DNA of 64,000 nt, taken from assembly GCA_963814095.1 (NCBI GenBank), contig CAWFBT010000027.1, positions 62,001 through 126,000 on the forward strand. Reading direction: 5' to 3'. This document shows positions 25,646-35,711 of this stretch, piece by piece. Source of the DNA: JACVRW01 sp963814095. Its GTDB lineage: Bacteria > Actinomycetota > Thermoleophilia > Solirubrobacterales > Thermoleophilaceae. Under the pieces are notes generated by a model, which was not told the DNA's origin, did no database searches, and was given only the letters and a program-made list of their open reading frames with translations. Each line of letters begins with the position of its first letter. Position 1 is the first letter of the stretch. The position numbers and the translations under genes were made by a program.

Positions 25646-26127
25646 GAGCGCACCTCCTGCGACGCGCCGGCGGCCGCTTTCACGGCTTCGACGATGTTGT
25701 GATAGCCGGTGCAGCGACACAGGTTGCCCTCGAGCCCGTGCCGAATCTCGTCGTCGCTGGGATTGGGATTGCGCTCGAGCAGGTCGGCGGCGGCCATGAT
25801 CATGCCCGGCGTGCAGAAGCCGCACTGGAGGCCGTGCTTCTCCCAGAAGCCCTCCTGAAGCGGATGCAGCGCCTCCGCCGAACCGAGCCCCTCGATCGTC
25901 GTGACGTCCTGACCGTCGGCCTGAACCGCGAGCACGGTGCAGCTCTTGATCGCCTCGCCGTTCAGATGGACGGTGCAGGCACCGCAGTTCGAGGTGTCGC
26001 AGCCCACGTGCGTGCCCGTCAGGCCGAGGTCGTCACGCAGCCATTGGACGAGCAGCGTTCTCGGCTCGATGTCGGCCTCGCGCGACTCCCCGTTCACCGT
26101 GACCTCGACGTGCACGGACGTGCTCAC
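25642..26127 (-). CDS. coxS: [2Fe-2S] small subunit of the Mo hydroxylase
   Basis: 161 residues from GTG 26127 with GGGAGG upstream. The plant-type ferredoxin cluster ligands are in HVGCDTSNCGACTVHLNGEA plus the Cys of IKSCTVLAV. The second, alpha-helical [2Fe-2S] domain has QCGFCTPGMIMAAADLLERN and EGNLCRCTGYHNIVEAV. It passes electrons from the Mo centre to FAD. It is the first gene of the operon; the 95-base region to the divergent hydrolase at 26223 holds the promoter. Confidence 0.95.
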   Translation of the reverse strand: MSTSVHVEVTVNGESREADIEPRTLLVQWLRDDLGLTGTHVGCDTSNCGACTVHLNGEAIKSCTVLAVQADGQDVTTIEGLGSAEALHPLQEGFWEKHGLQCGFCTPGMIMAAADLLERNPNPSDDEIRHGLEGNLCRCTGYHNIVEAVKAAAGASQEVRS

Positions 26128-26222
26128 TCCATACCTCCCGCGGTTGCTCTCTCTCCCGTGAAGGATGCTAAGCCCCCTAGCAAGCGGGCGGCGATCACGG
26201 CCTGACTATTCTCAGCGCCCGG

Positions 26223-27108
26223 ATGCCGGCCGTGACGAGAACGTTCGAATTCGAGGGCCACCGGCTCGTCTACGACGAGTATGGAACAGGCAACCGGGCC
26301 GTCGTCCTGCTGCCCGGGCTGCTCTTCTCACGGCGCATGCACGGCCCGCTCGCCGAGGCGCTGGCGGAGCGCGGCAACCGCGTGCTCTGCCTCGACCTGC
26401 TGGGTCATGGCGACTCGGACCGCCCGCCCGAGATGACGAACTACTCGATGACGACCTTCGGCCGCCAGGTGATCGCCCTCCTCGACCACACCGAGATCGA
26501 CAAGGCCGTGCTCGGTGGAGCCTCGCTTGGCGCCAACGCGGCGCTCGAGGCGGCCGCGGCCGCTCCGGAGCGCGTCAGAGGGACTCGTGATCGAGATGCC
26601 TGTGCTGGACAACGCACTGCTCGGTTGCGCGATCGGCTTCACGCCGCTGCTCGCCGGGCTGACCTTCGGCGCCCCGCTGGCACGGCTGGCCGGCCGCGCC
26701 GCGCGCGTCGTGCCGCGCGGCAGCAACCTGCTCGCGGACATGCTGCTCGACTGGGTGAGCCAGGACCCGAAGCCGTCGGCCTCGGTGCTCCAGGGCCTCT
26801 TCTTCGGCCGCGTCGCTCCGCCGACGGAGGAGCGGCGCAAGCTGGAGCAGCAAACGCTCGTGATCGGCCACTACCGCGACCCGATCCATCCGTTCTCCGA
26901 CTCCGACATGCTCGTGCGGGAGCTGCCGAACGCCCGGCTCGTCGAGGCCTCCTCGATCCTCGAGCTGCGGCTCACGCCCGAGCGGCTCACGGCCGAGATC
27001 ACGGGCTTCGTCGACGAGTGCTACCGCTCGCGGGCCCGCGGCGGCGGGCGCAGCCGTTCCGCCGGCTCGAAGAGCCGCCGCAGCTCCGAGCGGCGACCGT
27101 CCACTTAG
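26223..27108 (+). CDS. Alpha/beta hydrolase, one frameshift
   Basis: About 295 residues from ATG 26223. VVLLPGLLFSRRMHGPLAEA, then LCLDLLGHGDSDRP and the nucleophile elbow VLGGASLGANAALEAAA. Near 26577 the frame shifts by one base and continues with GLVIEMPVLDNALLGCAIGF, the lid, and LVIGHYRDPIHPFSDSDMLV (acid region). The catalytic His position expected near EASSILELRLTPERL is not obvious, where many relatives have SILEWR-type sequence. The C-terminal tail is Arg/Ser-rich. Divergent from the Mo hydroxylase operon; substrate unknown. Confidence 0.82.
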
Positions 27109-27134
27109 GCCCGGCTTCACTACGCTTCGCCGCC

Positions 27135-27860
27135 GTGTCACACCGCAGGGAGCAGAAGGAGGCGCTGCGCCGCGAGCGCGAGGAGCGCGAGCGGCAGGCC
27201 CGCGAGGCGAAGCAGCGCAAGCAGCTGGTCGGCTACGGCGCCGCCGGCCTGCTCGTGATCGCCGTCGTGGCGGTGATCGCCCTCTTCGCACTGGGCGGTG
27301 GTGACGACGGCGGCGGCGGCACCGCCAGCGCGTCGACCGATGTGCTGCCGAATGGCGGCAGCGTGCCCGAGCAGACCGAGTTCGAGGTGCGGCCGGCGGC
27401 GCAGGCCGCGGGCTGCCGGCTGCGGACGGTCGAGGGCAGCGGCACCCAGGACCACACCACGTCGCTGGACGAGCGCGTGAAGTACGACACCAACCCGCCG
27501 AGCAGCGGACGCCACTACCAGATCCCGGCCGAGGACGGCGCTTACAGCGAGGCGCCCACGGACGAGGAGCTCGTGCACGGCCTGGAGCACGGCCGCGTGA
27601 TCATCTGGTTCAAGCCGGGCCTGCCCGAGCAGGACCGCGCGAATCTAAAGGCGCTCTTCGACGAGGACACGTACCAGATGTTCCTCGTGCCGCGCCGCAA
27701 CATGCCGTACGCGGTCGCTGCCACGGCCTGGAACGGCGACCCGACGCCCAACGGACGCGGCCAGCTGCTGCTCTGCAACGAGGTGACGCCGGAGATGTAC
27801 GACGCCCTGCGCGCCTTCCGCGACGAGCACCGCTCGCGCGGCCCCGAGCCCGTGCCCTAA
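27135..27860 (+). CDS. DUF3105 domain membrane-anchored protein
   Basis: 241 residues from GTG 27135. A charged cytoplasmic coil (about residues 5-33, REQKEALRREREERERQ), one helix GLLVIAVVAVIALFALGG, then a Gly-rich linker and an extracytoplasmic DUF3105 domain. Conserved motifs include DHTTSLDERVKYDTNPPSSG, RHYQIPAEDGAY, LVHGLEHGRVIIWFKPGL and ATAWNGDPTPNG. The HxxxH-like HGLEHG with neighbouring His residues could bind metal (inference). Intact; unknown function. Confidence 0.88.
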   Translation: MSHRREQKEALRREREERERQAREAKQRKQLVGYGAAGLLVIAVVAVIALFALGGGDDGGGGTASASTDVLPNGGSVPEQTEFEVRPAAQAAGCRLRTVEGSGTQDHTTSLDERVKYDTNPPSSGRHYQIPAEDGAYSEAPTDEELVHGLEHGRVIIWFKPGLPEQDRANLKALFDEDTYQMFLVPRRNMPYAVAATAWNGDPTPNGRGQLLLCNEVTPEMYDALRAFRDEHRSRGPEPVP

Positions 27861-27870
27861 GCGGGCGCCG

Positions 27871-27912
27871 CTTGCAACGGGGCTGCCTGCAAGAGATCTT
27901 GCGGGCCCGCAA
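27871..27912. promoter_or_regulatory. Inverted repeats between DUF3105 and amidase genes
   Basis: Two symmetrical elements sit in the 82-base gap: CTTGCA (27871-27876) with TGCAAG (27887-27892), and the perfect 14-base palindrome TTGCGGGCCCGCAA (27899-27912). They could be a terminator for the DUF3105 gene or operator sites for the downstream amidase, whose GTG is 31 bases further on. Confidence 0.4.
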
Positions 27913-27942
27913 CCAGCCCCCTGACAACGTGTTTCGGGAAAG

Positions 27943-29603
27943 GTGAAGCTGCTCGCTCCCGCAGCCGCGCTCGTCTGCGGCCTGGTATCCGCCTCCCCAG
28001 CGCTCGCCGCGCGGACGGCCCCTGTCGACTTCGAGCTCGCCCCCGAGGCGCGGCGATCAGGCCGTGAGCTCCGCCACCGGGGCTGTCGTGTCGAGCAGGC
28101 TTGCCACCCCGCGGCGCTTCAACATGGTCGGGATGCGCTGGCGCGGGCGCTCGCGCCCCGGCATCGAGCTGCGCGTGCGCCGCGGCGGCCGCTGGAGCCG
28201 CTGGGCGCACCTCCACGCCGAGCCCGAGCACAACCCCGACCCCGGCCAGGGCGAGCGCCAGACGGCCGGCTCGGAGCCGATCTGGGTCGGCCGGGCTGGA
28301 GCCGTCCAGTACAAGCTGAGCCGGCGTCTGCCGGGACTGCGCCTGCACTTCGTCGATGTGGGCGTGCGTCCAGCGCGCCTGCGTGCGCGGGCGGCGCAGG
28401 CCACGCCTCCCCCATACGTGACGCGCGCGCAGTGGGGTGCGAGCGGTTGCCCACCGCGGGCCGCGCCGGACTACGGCGAGGTGCGCGCCGTGCACGTCCA
28501 CCACACGGTCTCGCTGAACGACTACACGCCGGCCGAGTCGCCCGGCAATCGTGCTCGCCGTCTGCCGCTACCACCGCAACTCGAACGGCTGGAACGACAT
28601 CGGCTACAACGCGCTCGTGGACAAGTACGGCACGCTTTTCGAGGGCCGCGCCGGCGGCCTCGACCAGGCCGTGATCGGCGCGCAGGCGCAGGGGTTCAAC
28701 TCGGTCACCGCGGGGATCTCGAACATCGGCGACCACACGAGCCTCCCGCAGACCCCGGAGGCGCTCTCCGCGATGGCCAGCTACATCCGCTGGAAGCTCG
28801 CCGTGCACGGCCAGCCGCTCGCCGGCCGCGTGACGGTCACGAGCGCCGGCGGCTCGGCGAGCAAGTACGGCGCGGGCGCCCGCGTGACGCTCGAGCGCGT
28901 GATCGGCCACCGCGACACCGGCCGGACCGCCTGTCCCGGCGCCGCGCTGTACGCGCAGCTACCCGAGCTGCGCACGCTCGTCGAGACGGGCAGCGTGGCG
29001 CCCTTCCAGTCCTTCGCCACCCGGCTCAGCGCCGGGCTCACCGACGACAGCATCGACTTCGGCGAGCCCGCGCCCGTGTCCGGCGCCCTGCTCGACCCGA
29101 GCGGGCTGCCGCTCGCCGGCGAGCAGCTCGAGCTCCAGGTCGCGAGCGACGGCTCCTGGCGGACGGCTCGGCGCGTCACCACCGGCCCGGACGGGGCCTT
29201 CTTCAGCGAGCTCAAGCCGTCCCGGCGCATGTACGTGCGCGTGCGCTATCCCGGCCGCGCGCCGCTGCGGCGGGCGACCTCGACGCGGCTCCTCCTCCAC
29301 CTGCACCCGGTGATCCTCGTAACCGAGCGGCCGCGCCGGGGCGTGCGCGGCGAGCCGGTCGTGATCGGGGGCAGCGTCGGCCCGCGCAAGCCGGTGCTGC
29401 GGCTCGTCGTACAGCAGCAGCGCGGTACGCGCTGGCGCAAGGTCTACGCGCGCAACGTGCGCGCGCGCCGCGGGCTCTTCGAGACTTCGTTCACGCCGTC
29501 ACGCAGCGGGCGCTACCGCTACTACCTCGTCGCGCCGTCGGACCTCGACACCGATCGCGGCGCCACCGAGCGCTACCCGCTGCGCGTCACCAACCCTGCT
29601 TGA
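27943..29603 (+). CDS. Secreted PGRP-type N-acetylmuramoyl-L-alanine amidase, two frameshifts
   Basis: About 553 residues. The Sec signal peptide is KLLAPAAALVCGLVSASPAL with A-x-A cleavage. After a shift near 28052: FNMVGMRWRGRSRPGIELRV and the PGRP start YVTRAQWGASGCPPR, with the Zn ligand His in VHVHHTVSLNDY. After a shift near 28540: AVCRYHRNSNGWNDIGYNAL and the second His/Cys motif VIGHRDTGRTACPGAALYAQ. The C-terminal third (about 29050-29603) has two Ig-like modules (PAPVSGALLDPSGLPLAGEQ; PVVIGGSVGPRKPVLRLVVQ). It should cleave the MurNAc-L-Ala bond in peptidoglycan. Its end overlaps the antisense sugar transferase by 17 bases. Confidence 0.88.
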
Positions 29604-30168
29604 GCTCCTCGCTGTAGAGGCCGCGGCCGCTGGCGAGCATCCGCGCTGTGCGCGCGAGGATGCGCAGGTCGAGCCGCAGCGAGCGATGCTCGACGTACCA
29701 GACGTCGAGCTCGATCCGCTCCGGCCATGGCAGCGAGGTGCGGCCGTTGATCTGGGCCCAGCCGGTGATACCCGGCTTGACCTCGAGCCGGCGCCGCTGG
29801 CGCTCGGTGTAGCGGTCGACCTGCTCCTGCACCGTCGGCCGCGGGCCGACGATCGCGAGATCACCGCGCACGACGTTGACCAGGTTCGGCAGCTCGTCGA
29901 GCGAGAAGCGGCGCAGCAGCCGGCCCACGCGCGTGATGCGCGGGTCGCCCTCGAGCACGTAGATCCCGGCGCCCATGGACTCGGCGCCGGGCACCATCGT
30001 GCGGAGCTTCAAGAGCGCGAAGGGGCGCCCGTGCTTGCCGACCCGGCGCTGGCTGTAGAAGACCGGCCCGCGGCTCTCGATCTTGATCGCGAGCGCCGCC
30101 AGGGCCAGGAGCGGAGCGGTCACGACGAGCAGCACGCCCGCGAGCACGAGGTCCAGCGGGCGGTTCAT
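29587..30168 (-). CDS. Undecaprenyl-phosphate sugar phosphotransferase (bacterial sugar transferase)
   Basis: 193 residues from ATG 30168. One N-terminal membrane helix (PLDLVLAGVLLVVTAPLLAL) and the cytoplasmic PNPT/WcaJ catalytic core: IKIESRGPVFYSQRRVGKHG, KLRTMVPGAES, RRFSLDELPNLVNVVRGDLA, IVGPRP and KPGITGWAQINGRTSLPW. It is the short monotopic form (PglC-like) lacking the large N-terminal domain. It transfers a sugar-1-phosphate to undecaprenyl phosphate to start glycan assembly, matching the glycosyltransferases next door. Confidence 0.93.
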   Translation of the reverse strand: MNRPLDLVLAGVLLVVTAPLLALAALAIKIESRGPVFYSQRRVGKHGRPFALLKLRTMVPGAESMGAGIYVLEGDPRITRVGRLLRRFSLDELPNLVNVVRGDLAIVGPRPTVQEQVDRYTERQRRRLEVKPGITGWAQINGRTSLPWPERIELDVWYVEHRSLRLDLRILARTARMLASGRGLYSEELKQGW

Positions 30169-30195
30169 GGCGTACTAGGTTTCGGGCGCACCGGG

Positions 30196-31344
30196 ATGCG
30201 GATTCTCTACCTGCATCAGTTCTTCGTCACGCGCGCAGGCGTGGGCGGCACGCGCTCCTACGAGTTCGCGCGCCGATTCGTGGCGCGCGGGCACAGCGTG
30301 AGGATGGTAACCGCCGAGGGTGGCGAGCGGACGGTGGACGGCATCGAGGTCGTCGGCGTCCCGGCCGGCTACTCCGACTACGTCGGCGCCACCGCCGTCT
30401 CCTATCCGCGCCGGATGTGGGCCTTCGCGCGCTTCGCGCTGGCGGCCACGCGCGCGGCGCTGCGGGGGCCGCGGCCCGACGTCGTCTACGCGACCTCGCC
30501 GCCGCTCACGATCGCGCTCCCGGCGCTGGCCGCCGCCTTCCGCTGGAGGGCGCCGCTCGTGTTCGAGGTACGCGACCTCTGGCCCGAGGCGCCGATCCAG
30601 ATGGGCGCGCTGCGCAACCCGCTCGCCCGCCGCCTCGCGCGCATCCTCGAGCGCTTCGTCTACCGGCGCAGCGCGCGCGTGATCGCCCTGTCGCCGGGCA
30701 TCCGAGCGGGCGTGGTGGCCGGCGGCGTGCCCGAGGAACGCGTCGCGCTCGTCCCGAACGCGTCCGATCTCGATCTCTTCGACCCAACGCCGCGCCGGCC
30801 CGGCGACCGCTTCACCGTCGCCTACTTCGGGACCATGGGCGAGGCCAACGACCTGTCGGCGGCGGTCGAGGCGGCGCGCCTGCTGCCCGACGTCGAGTTC
30901 GTGCTGATGGGCGAGGGCAAGCGCCGTGGCGCGCTCCAGCGAAGCGCACCGGAGAACGTCGCCTTCCCGGGCACCGCCGGGTCCAAGGAGGAGGTCGCCG
31001 CGCTCGCGGCCCGCTCGGACGCGTGCCTGACGCTCTTCAAGGACGTCCCGGTGCTCGCCACCAACTCGCCGAACAAGCTGTTCGACAGCTTTGCCGCGGG
31101 CCGGCCCGCGATCGTGAACATGGACGGCTGGATGCGCACGCTCGTGGAGGAGAACGACGCCGGGCTCTACGTGCGGGCGGGCGACGCGCCCGACCTCGCC
31201 GCCAAGCTCGAGTGGCTGCGCGATCACCCGGACGAGGCCAGGGCGATGGGCCGCAACGCGCGGGCTCTCGCCGAGCGTGAGTTCGACCGCGACCGGCTCG
31301 CCGGCCGCGTGCTCGAGCTGCTCGAGGAGGCCGCGCGGCGGTGA
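30196..31344 (+). CDS. Glycosyltransferase family 4 (GT-B fold)
   Basis: 382 residues from ATG 30196. N-terminal Rossmann half: MRILYLHQFFVTRAGVGGTR, RGHSVRMVTAEGG, DVVYATSPPLTIALP, FEVRDLWPEAPIQMGAL. C-terminal half: FTVAYFGTMGEANDLSAAVE and the donor-binding E-x7-E-like stretch VLATNSPNKLFDSFAAGRPA. These motifs are typical of WbuB/WcaI-type GT4 enzymes of O-antigen or exopolysaccharide pathways. The next transferase gene starts inside its stop (GTGA). Confidence 0.9.
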   Translation: MRILYLHQFFVTRAGVGGTRSYEFARRFVARGHSVRMVTAEGGERTVDGIEVVGVPAGYSDYVGATAVSYPRRMWAFARFALAATRAALRGPRPDVVYATSPPLTIALPALAAAFRWRAPLVFEVRDLWPEAPIQMGALRNPLARRLARILERFVYRRSARVIALSPGIRAGVVAGGVPEERVALVPNASDLDLFDPTPRRPGDRFTVAYFGTMGEANDLSAAVEAARLLPDVEFVLMGEGKRRGALQRSAPENVAFPGTAGSKEEVAALAARSDACLTLFKDVPVLATNSPNKLFDSFAAGRPAIVNMDGWMRTLVEENDAGLYVRAGDAPDLAAKLEWLRDHPDEARAMGRNARALAEREFDRDRLAGRVLELLEEAARR

Positions 31345-32271
31345 GCGAGCTCGAGCTCTCCTACTGCGTCGTCAACACGAACGGGCGCGAGGACCTGCTC
31401 GCCTGCCTCGCCGCGATCGCCGCCACGCATCCGGAGGGCGTGTCGCACGAGCTGCTCGTGCTCGACAACGCGTCCACGGACGGCTCCGCGAACGTGGTCC
31501 GCGAGCGCCATCCGGAGGTGACGCTGATCGAGCTCGAGCGGAGGACCGGCAAGAGCGAGAACGACTCGCTCCTGCTCGAGCGGGCGCGCGGGCGCCTCTG
31601 CCTGCTCCTGAACGAGGACTCGGAGCTGCAGCCGGGCGCCGTCGCGGAGCTGATCGCCGCCCTCGACGCGCGACCCCGAGGCCGCCGCGGCGGGAGCGCG
31701 CCTGCTCACGAGCGAGGGCGAGGAGACCGACTGCGCATGGCGGCTGCCGGACATCAGGTGGGCGCTCGCGGCGGCCGTCTTCATGCACTCGCGCGTTGCG
31801 GTGGAGAGCCGTGGCGATGTGGTCCGCGAGGTCGGCTGGGTGCAGTCGAGCGCAATGCTCGTGCGGCGCGAGGCGGCGCGCCAGGTGGGCTGGCTCGATC
31901 CGGACTTCTTCGTCTACTCGGACGAGACCGACTTCTGCAAGCGCCTGCACGACGCGGGCTGGCGCATCCTCTTCGTGCCGGGGGCGCGGGCGATCCACCA
32001 CGACCAGCTCTCGACCGACAGCGCTGCGATGCGGCGCCGCATCGTCGAGTTCCACCGCAACCGCGACCTCTACTTCCGCAAGCACGGCATGTGGCTGACG
32101 CGCATCGTGTGGAGGCTCTGCTGGACCTGGGCCTACCTCGTTCGCGCCGGCGCGGCGGCGGTCCTCCCGGGCCATGACCCTCAGCGCTACCTGCTGCACG
32201 CGCGCCAGGAGCTGAGGCCGGCACGCGGCGAGGGGATCCGCGAGGCGGCCGCGCTCCACAACGCGGGCTGA
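31341..32271 (+). CDS. Glycosyltransferase family 2, one frameshift
   Basis: About 310 residues from GTG 31341 (4-base overlap). GT-A fold: LSYCVVNTNGREDLLACLAA, LVLDNASTDGSANVVRERHP and the metal-binding region GRLCLLLNEDSELQPGAV. Near 31672 the frame shifts to DPEAAAAGARLLTSEGEETD and continues with SAMLVRREAARQVGWLDPDF, FVYSDETDFCKRLHDAGWRI and HHDQLSTDS; this matches rhamnosyltransferase-like WbbL members. The C-terminal segment is hydrophobic (WAYLVRAGAAAVLPG). Confidence 0.88.
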
Positions 32272-32307
32272 GCGGCAGCCACCCGCGCCTTTACGCTTCC
32301 CGACCGG

Positions 32308-33829
32308 ATGGAACACCCCGACCTCGCCCAGCTTGCCGCCGTCGGCGGCGCCGTCGGGTCGGTGCTCGTGCTCCTGGCCCGCGGGCGCCTCGTGCTGCTC
32401 GCCGGGCTGGTCGTGCTCGCGCTGGCCGAAGGCGCGCTCGCGTACTCGCTCGGAACCGGCTCGCTCGACCGCGCTCAGCGGAGCCACCGGCGTGGCCGCG
32501 GCGGCGCTCGGGATCGTCATCCTGGGCGTCGCGGCGGCGATACTGGCGCGGCGGCCCGTGATCGTCCCGGTCGCCGTGCTGGTGGCGGCTCCCTTCAGGC
32601 CGCCGCTCTCGTTCGACAGCGGCGGCACCTTCCTGGTCTCGATCGCCGACGACGGCCGCCTGGGCCGGCTGCTGCCGCTCTACTTCGTGCTGGCGGCCGC
32701 CGGCATCGCGCTCGGCTGGCGCGCGCTTCAGGGGCGAGAGATCCGCGCGCTCCCCACGGTGATCGCCGCGCCGGCGGCCGCCTTCTTCGCGTTCGCCTGC
32801 CTTTCGCTCGTGTGGGCGGACGACCTCGAGGCGGGGGCCAACCTGCTCGTCTTCTTCACGCTGCCGTTCGCGCTGCTGCTGGCGACCGTCGCGCGCGCCG
32901 ACTTCCCCGAGAGCGTGCCGCGTGCGCTGGCGGCGGCCGCGCTCGCGCTCGCGACGCTGTTCGCGCTCGTCGGCCTATGGCAGGCCGCCACCCACGAGCT
33001 CTTCTTCTACGCGCCCAACCTGGCGGTGTCGAACGCGAACACGGACTTCTTCCGGGTCACGTCGCTGTTCGGCGACCCGAGCCTCTACGGCCGCCACCTC
33101 GTGCTCGGCATCGGGGTGGCGCTGTCGCTGCTCGCGGCGCAGCGCTGGAAGCCGTGGCCGCTGATCGGCCTGCTCGTCGTCATGTGGGCCGGGCTCTTCT
33201 TCTCGTACTCGCAGTCGAGCTTCGCCGCGCTGCTCGTCGTGACCCTCGCGCTCGCCGTCATCACCGGCGACCGCCGCGTCCGCCTCACCGTCGGAGTGCT
33301 CGCCCTGCTCGCCGTGCTCGCCGGGGCCGGCTACGCGACCGTGCAGCTGATCGACGGCGAGTCGCTCAACAAGATCACGAGCGACCGCACCGAGCGCGTC
33401 GAGGACACGCTGCGGGTGGTCGAGGACAGGCCCTTCACGGGCGTCGGGATCGGCGGCCAGGCGCGCGCGAGCCGCGACCTCGCGAACAGCGACCGGCCGA
33501 CCCCGAACTTCGTGTCGCACACGACGCCGCTCACCGTGTTCGCCGAGCTCGGCGTGATCGGGCTCGCGCTCTACCTCTGGCTGCTCGCCGGCGGCGCGAT
33601 CCTGATCGCCGCCGTGCTGAGGCTCGACAGGGCGCTCGGGCTCGCGCTGCTCGCCTCGTTCCTCGCGCTGTTCGTGCACGCGCTCTTCTACAGCGGCTTC
33701 CTCGAAGACCCGATCACGTGGTTCGTGCTGGCCGTCGGCGCCGGCTACCTGGCCTGGCACGGGCTCTACGACCCGCGGCCGTCGGCGGCGGAGCGGGCGC
33801 GCGAGCGAATGCGGGCGAGCCCGACGTGA
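32308..33829 (+). CDS. O-antigen ligase/polymerase-like membrane protein, one frameshift
   Basis: About 507 residues with 10-12 membrane helices. ATG 32308 gives the first helices (LVLLAGLVVLALAEGALAYS). A shift near 32475 leads to the remainder. The Wzy_C domain shows LVWADDLEAGANLLVFFTLP, FFRVTSLFGDPSLYGRHLVL, FFSYSQSSFAALLVVTLALA and the periplasmic loop region FTGVGIGGQARASRDLANSD, with SHTTPLTVFAELGVIGL, a typical ligase motif. It probably polymerises or ligates the lipid-linked glycan built by the adjacent enzymes. It overlaps the next gene by 4 bases. Confidence 0.87.
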
Positions 33830-35163
33830 GCACCCGCGCCGCCTGGGCCCTCACCGGGGTTCTCTTCGCGCTGATCGCCATAACGCTGCCGGAGCTCGGC
33901 TCGGACCCCTGGCACTTCCGGCCGGAGACGGTCGACCCGCAGGGCCCGCTCGCGCCGCTCGTGCGCGCCGCGGGCGAGGAGTGGGACGTGGGCATCGCAC
34001 GCGCCGCCGCTTTCGCCGCGGCGCTCCTGTGCGGCGCGGCAGCGGTGCTGCTGATCGCCCGGCCGCGCCCGTGGCCGCGCTGGGCCGGAATCGCGCTCGT
34101 GCTGAGCGTCGGCGTCCTCCTGATGGCGCCTTCGACGCTGCTCCAGATCGGGCTGCGCGACTCGACGGCGCCCTGGTTCTTCACGAACGACTCGACCTAC
34201 CAGATCGAGCTCGGCGGCGAGCTGCTGCTCGACCTCGACAACCCCTACGGCCACGACTACCGCGAGTCCGGCCTGGAGCGCTTCTACACGCGCGACGGCA
34301 GCGTCTCAGAGCGCGTCCGCGAGCGCGAGGTGGCGCTCGAGCACTTCGCCTACTTCCCGGGCGCCGCGATCAGCGCCGCGGTCTGGCGGCTGCTGCCGGA
34401 CCCGTTCGACGACTACCGGCTGCTCGTCCTGCTCGCCACGCTCGCGATGCTGCCGGCGGTGCTTGCTGTTCCGAGCGCCCGTCGGTGTGCAAGCTCGCGC
34501 TCGGCGCGCTGCTCGTCTGCAACCCGATCGCGGTGCGCTCGGCCTGGTTCGGCCAGAACGACGCGCCCAGCCTGCTGCTGCTCGTGCTCGCCTTCGCGCT
34601 CGTCACGCGCCGGCGCTACGGCTGGGCGGCGGCCGCGCTCGCCGCCGCGATCCTGCTGAAGCAGTTCGCGCTCGTGGCGCTGCCCTTCGTCGTCCTCATG
34701 CTGCTCCGCCAGCAGGCCACGCGCGCCGAGCTGAAGCGCGCCGGCGCTCGTGTTCGTCGGCGTGATCGCCGCCGGCGTGCTGCCGTTCCTGATCGCCGAC
34801 CCGGGCGCGTTCTACGACGACACGATCAAGTACGGCGCCGGCACCTACAAGATCGTCGGCTACGGGCTGTCGGCGATCCTGATCCGGCTCGGCATCCTCG
34901 ACGACCGCGACGGCTCGTATCCGTTCGCGCTGGTGGCGCTGCTCACGTGGGTGCCGCTCACGGTCTGGCTGCTCTACGCCCAGCGCAGGGCGGAGGAGCT
35001 GTGGGTCGGCGCGGCGGCCTTCTCGATGTCGCTGCTCTGGCTGATGTTCATCGGCCGCACCTTCAACAACTACTACCTCGTCTGGCCGATGACGGGCGCG
35101 GTCGTCGCGGCGCTGATGGCGGTAGGTTCCGCGCGTGCGCCCGATCGATCTCGACCCGGGTGA
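33826..35163 (+). CDS. GT87/DUF2029-like membrane glycosyltransferase, two frameshifts
   Basis: About 445 residues from GTG 33826 (GTGA overlap). A GT-C type multi-pass protein: WALTGVLFALIAITLPELG, an extracytoplasmic loop with ELGGELLLDLDNPYGHDYRE, then a shift near 34475 to VCKLALGALLVCNPIAVRSA and WFGQNDAPSLLLLVLAFALV. A second shift near 34745 gives FVGVIAAGVLPFLIADPGAF and ends LMFIGRTFNNYYLVWPMTGA. The loop Asp residues in LDNPYGHDY and WFGQND are typical of polyprenyl-phosphate-mannose-dependent GT-C enzymes. The substrate is inferred only from family. Confidence 0.8.
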
Positions 35164-35710
35164 GGCGATCCTCCACGAGGGCGATCCCGAGCGCTGCGTC
35201 GTGCTGCTGCCGGGCGTGCGCTACTTCAGCCAGGCGCCGCTGCTCTGGTTCGCGCGCGAGGCGGCCGAGGCGGCGGGCTGGTCGGTGCTCGAGCTGTCCG
35301 AGCGCGCACCCGCGGAAGCGGAGCCGTTCGAGTGGATCCTGGACCGCGCGGAGAGCGCCCTCAACGCGACGTCGGCGACGCAGGTCGCGTTCGTCGGCAA
35401 GTCGCTCGGCAGCGCGGCCGCTCCGCTCGCCACGCAGCGGGCGCTCCCCGCGGTCTGGCTCACTCCGCTCCTGATCCGCGCGGAGGTGCTCGCCGCCCTC
35501 GGCGCCACCGACCGGCCGACGCTGATCGTCGGCAGTCCCGCCGACCCGAGCTGGGGGAACGGCGAGCTGCCGGAGAACGAGGCACTCGAGGTGCTGGAGC
35601 TCGACGACCTCGACCACTCGCTGCAGCGCGAGGGCGACCCGCTCGCCTCGATCGACGTCCTGCGCACCGTGACCGAGCGGGTCGCGAGCTTCTTCGAGCG
35701 CCTCGGCTGA
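35135..35710 (+). CDS. Small alpha/beta-hydrolase-like protein
   Basis: 191 residues from GTG 35135, overlapping the end of the GT87-like gene by 29 bases. LLPGVRYFSQAPLLWFAREA, nucleophile elbow VAFVGKSLGSAAAPLAT (Ser), acid region LIVGSPADPSWGN and the likely His in LDDLDHSLQREGD. It is intact; small hydrolases of this kind are scattered in Actinomycetota and uncharacterised. It is co-oriented with the glycan genes. Confidence 0.78.
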   Translation: MRPIDLDPGEAILHEGDPERCVVLLPGVRYFSQAPLLWFAREAAEAAGWSVLELSERAPAEAEPFEWILDRAESALNATSATQVAFVGKSLGSAAAPLATQRALPAVWLTPLLIRAEVLAALGATDRPTLIVGSPADPSWGNGELPENEALEVLELDDLDHSLQREGDPLASIDVLRTVTERVASFFERLG

Positions 35711-35711
35711 G

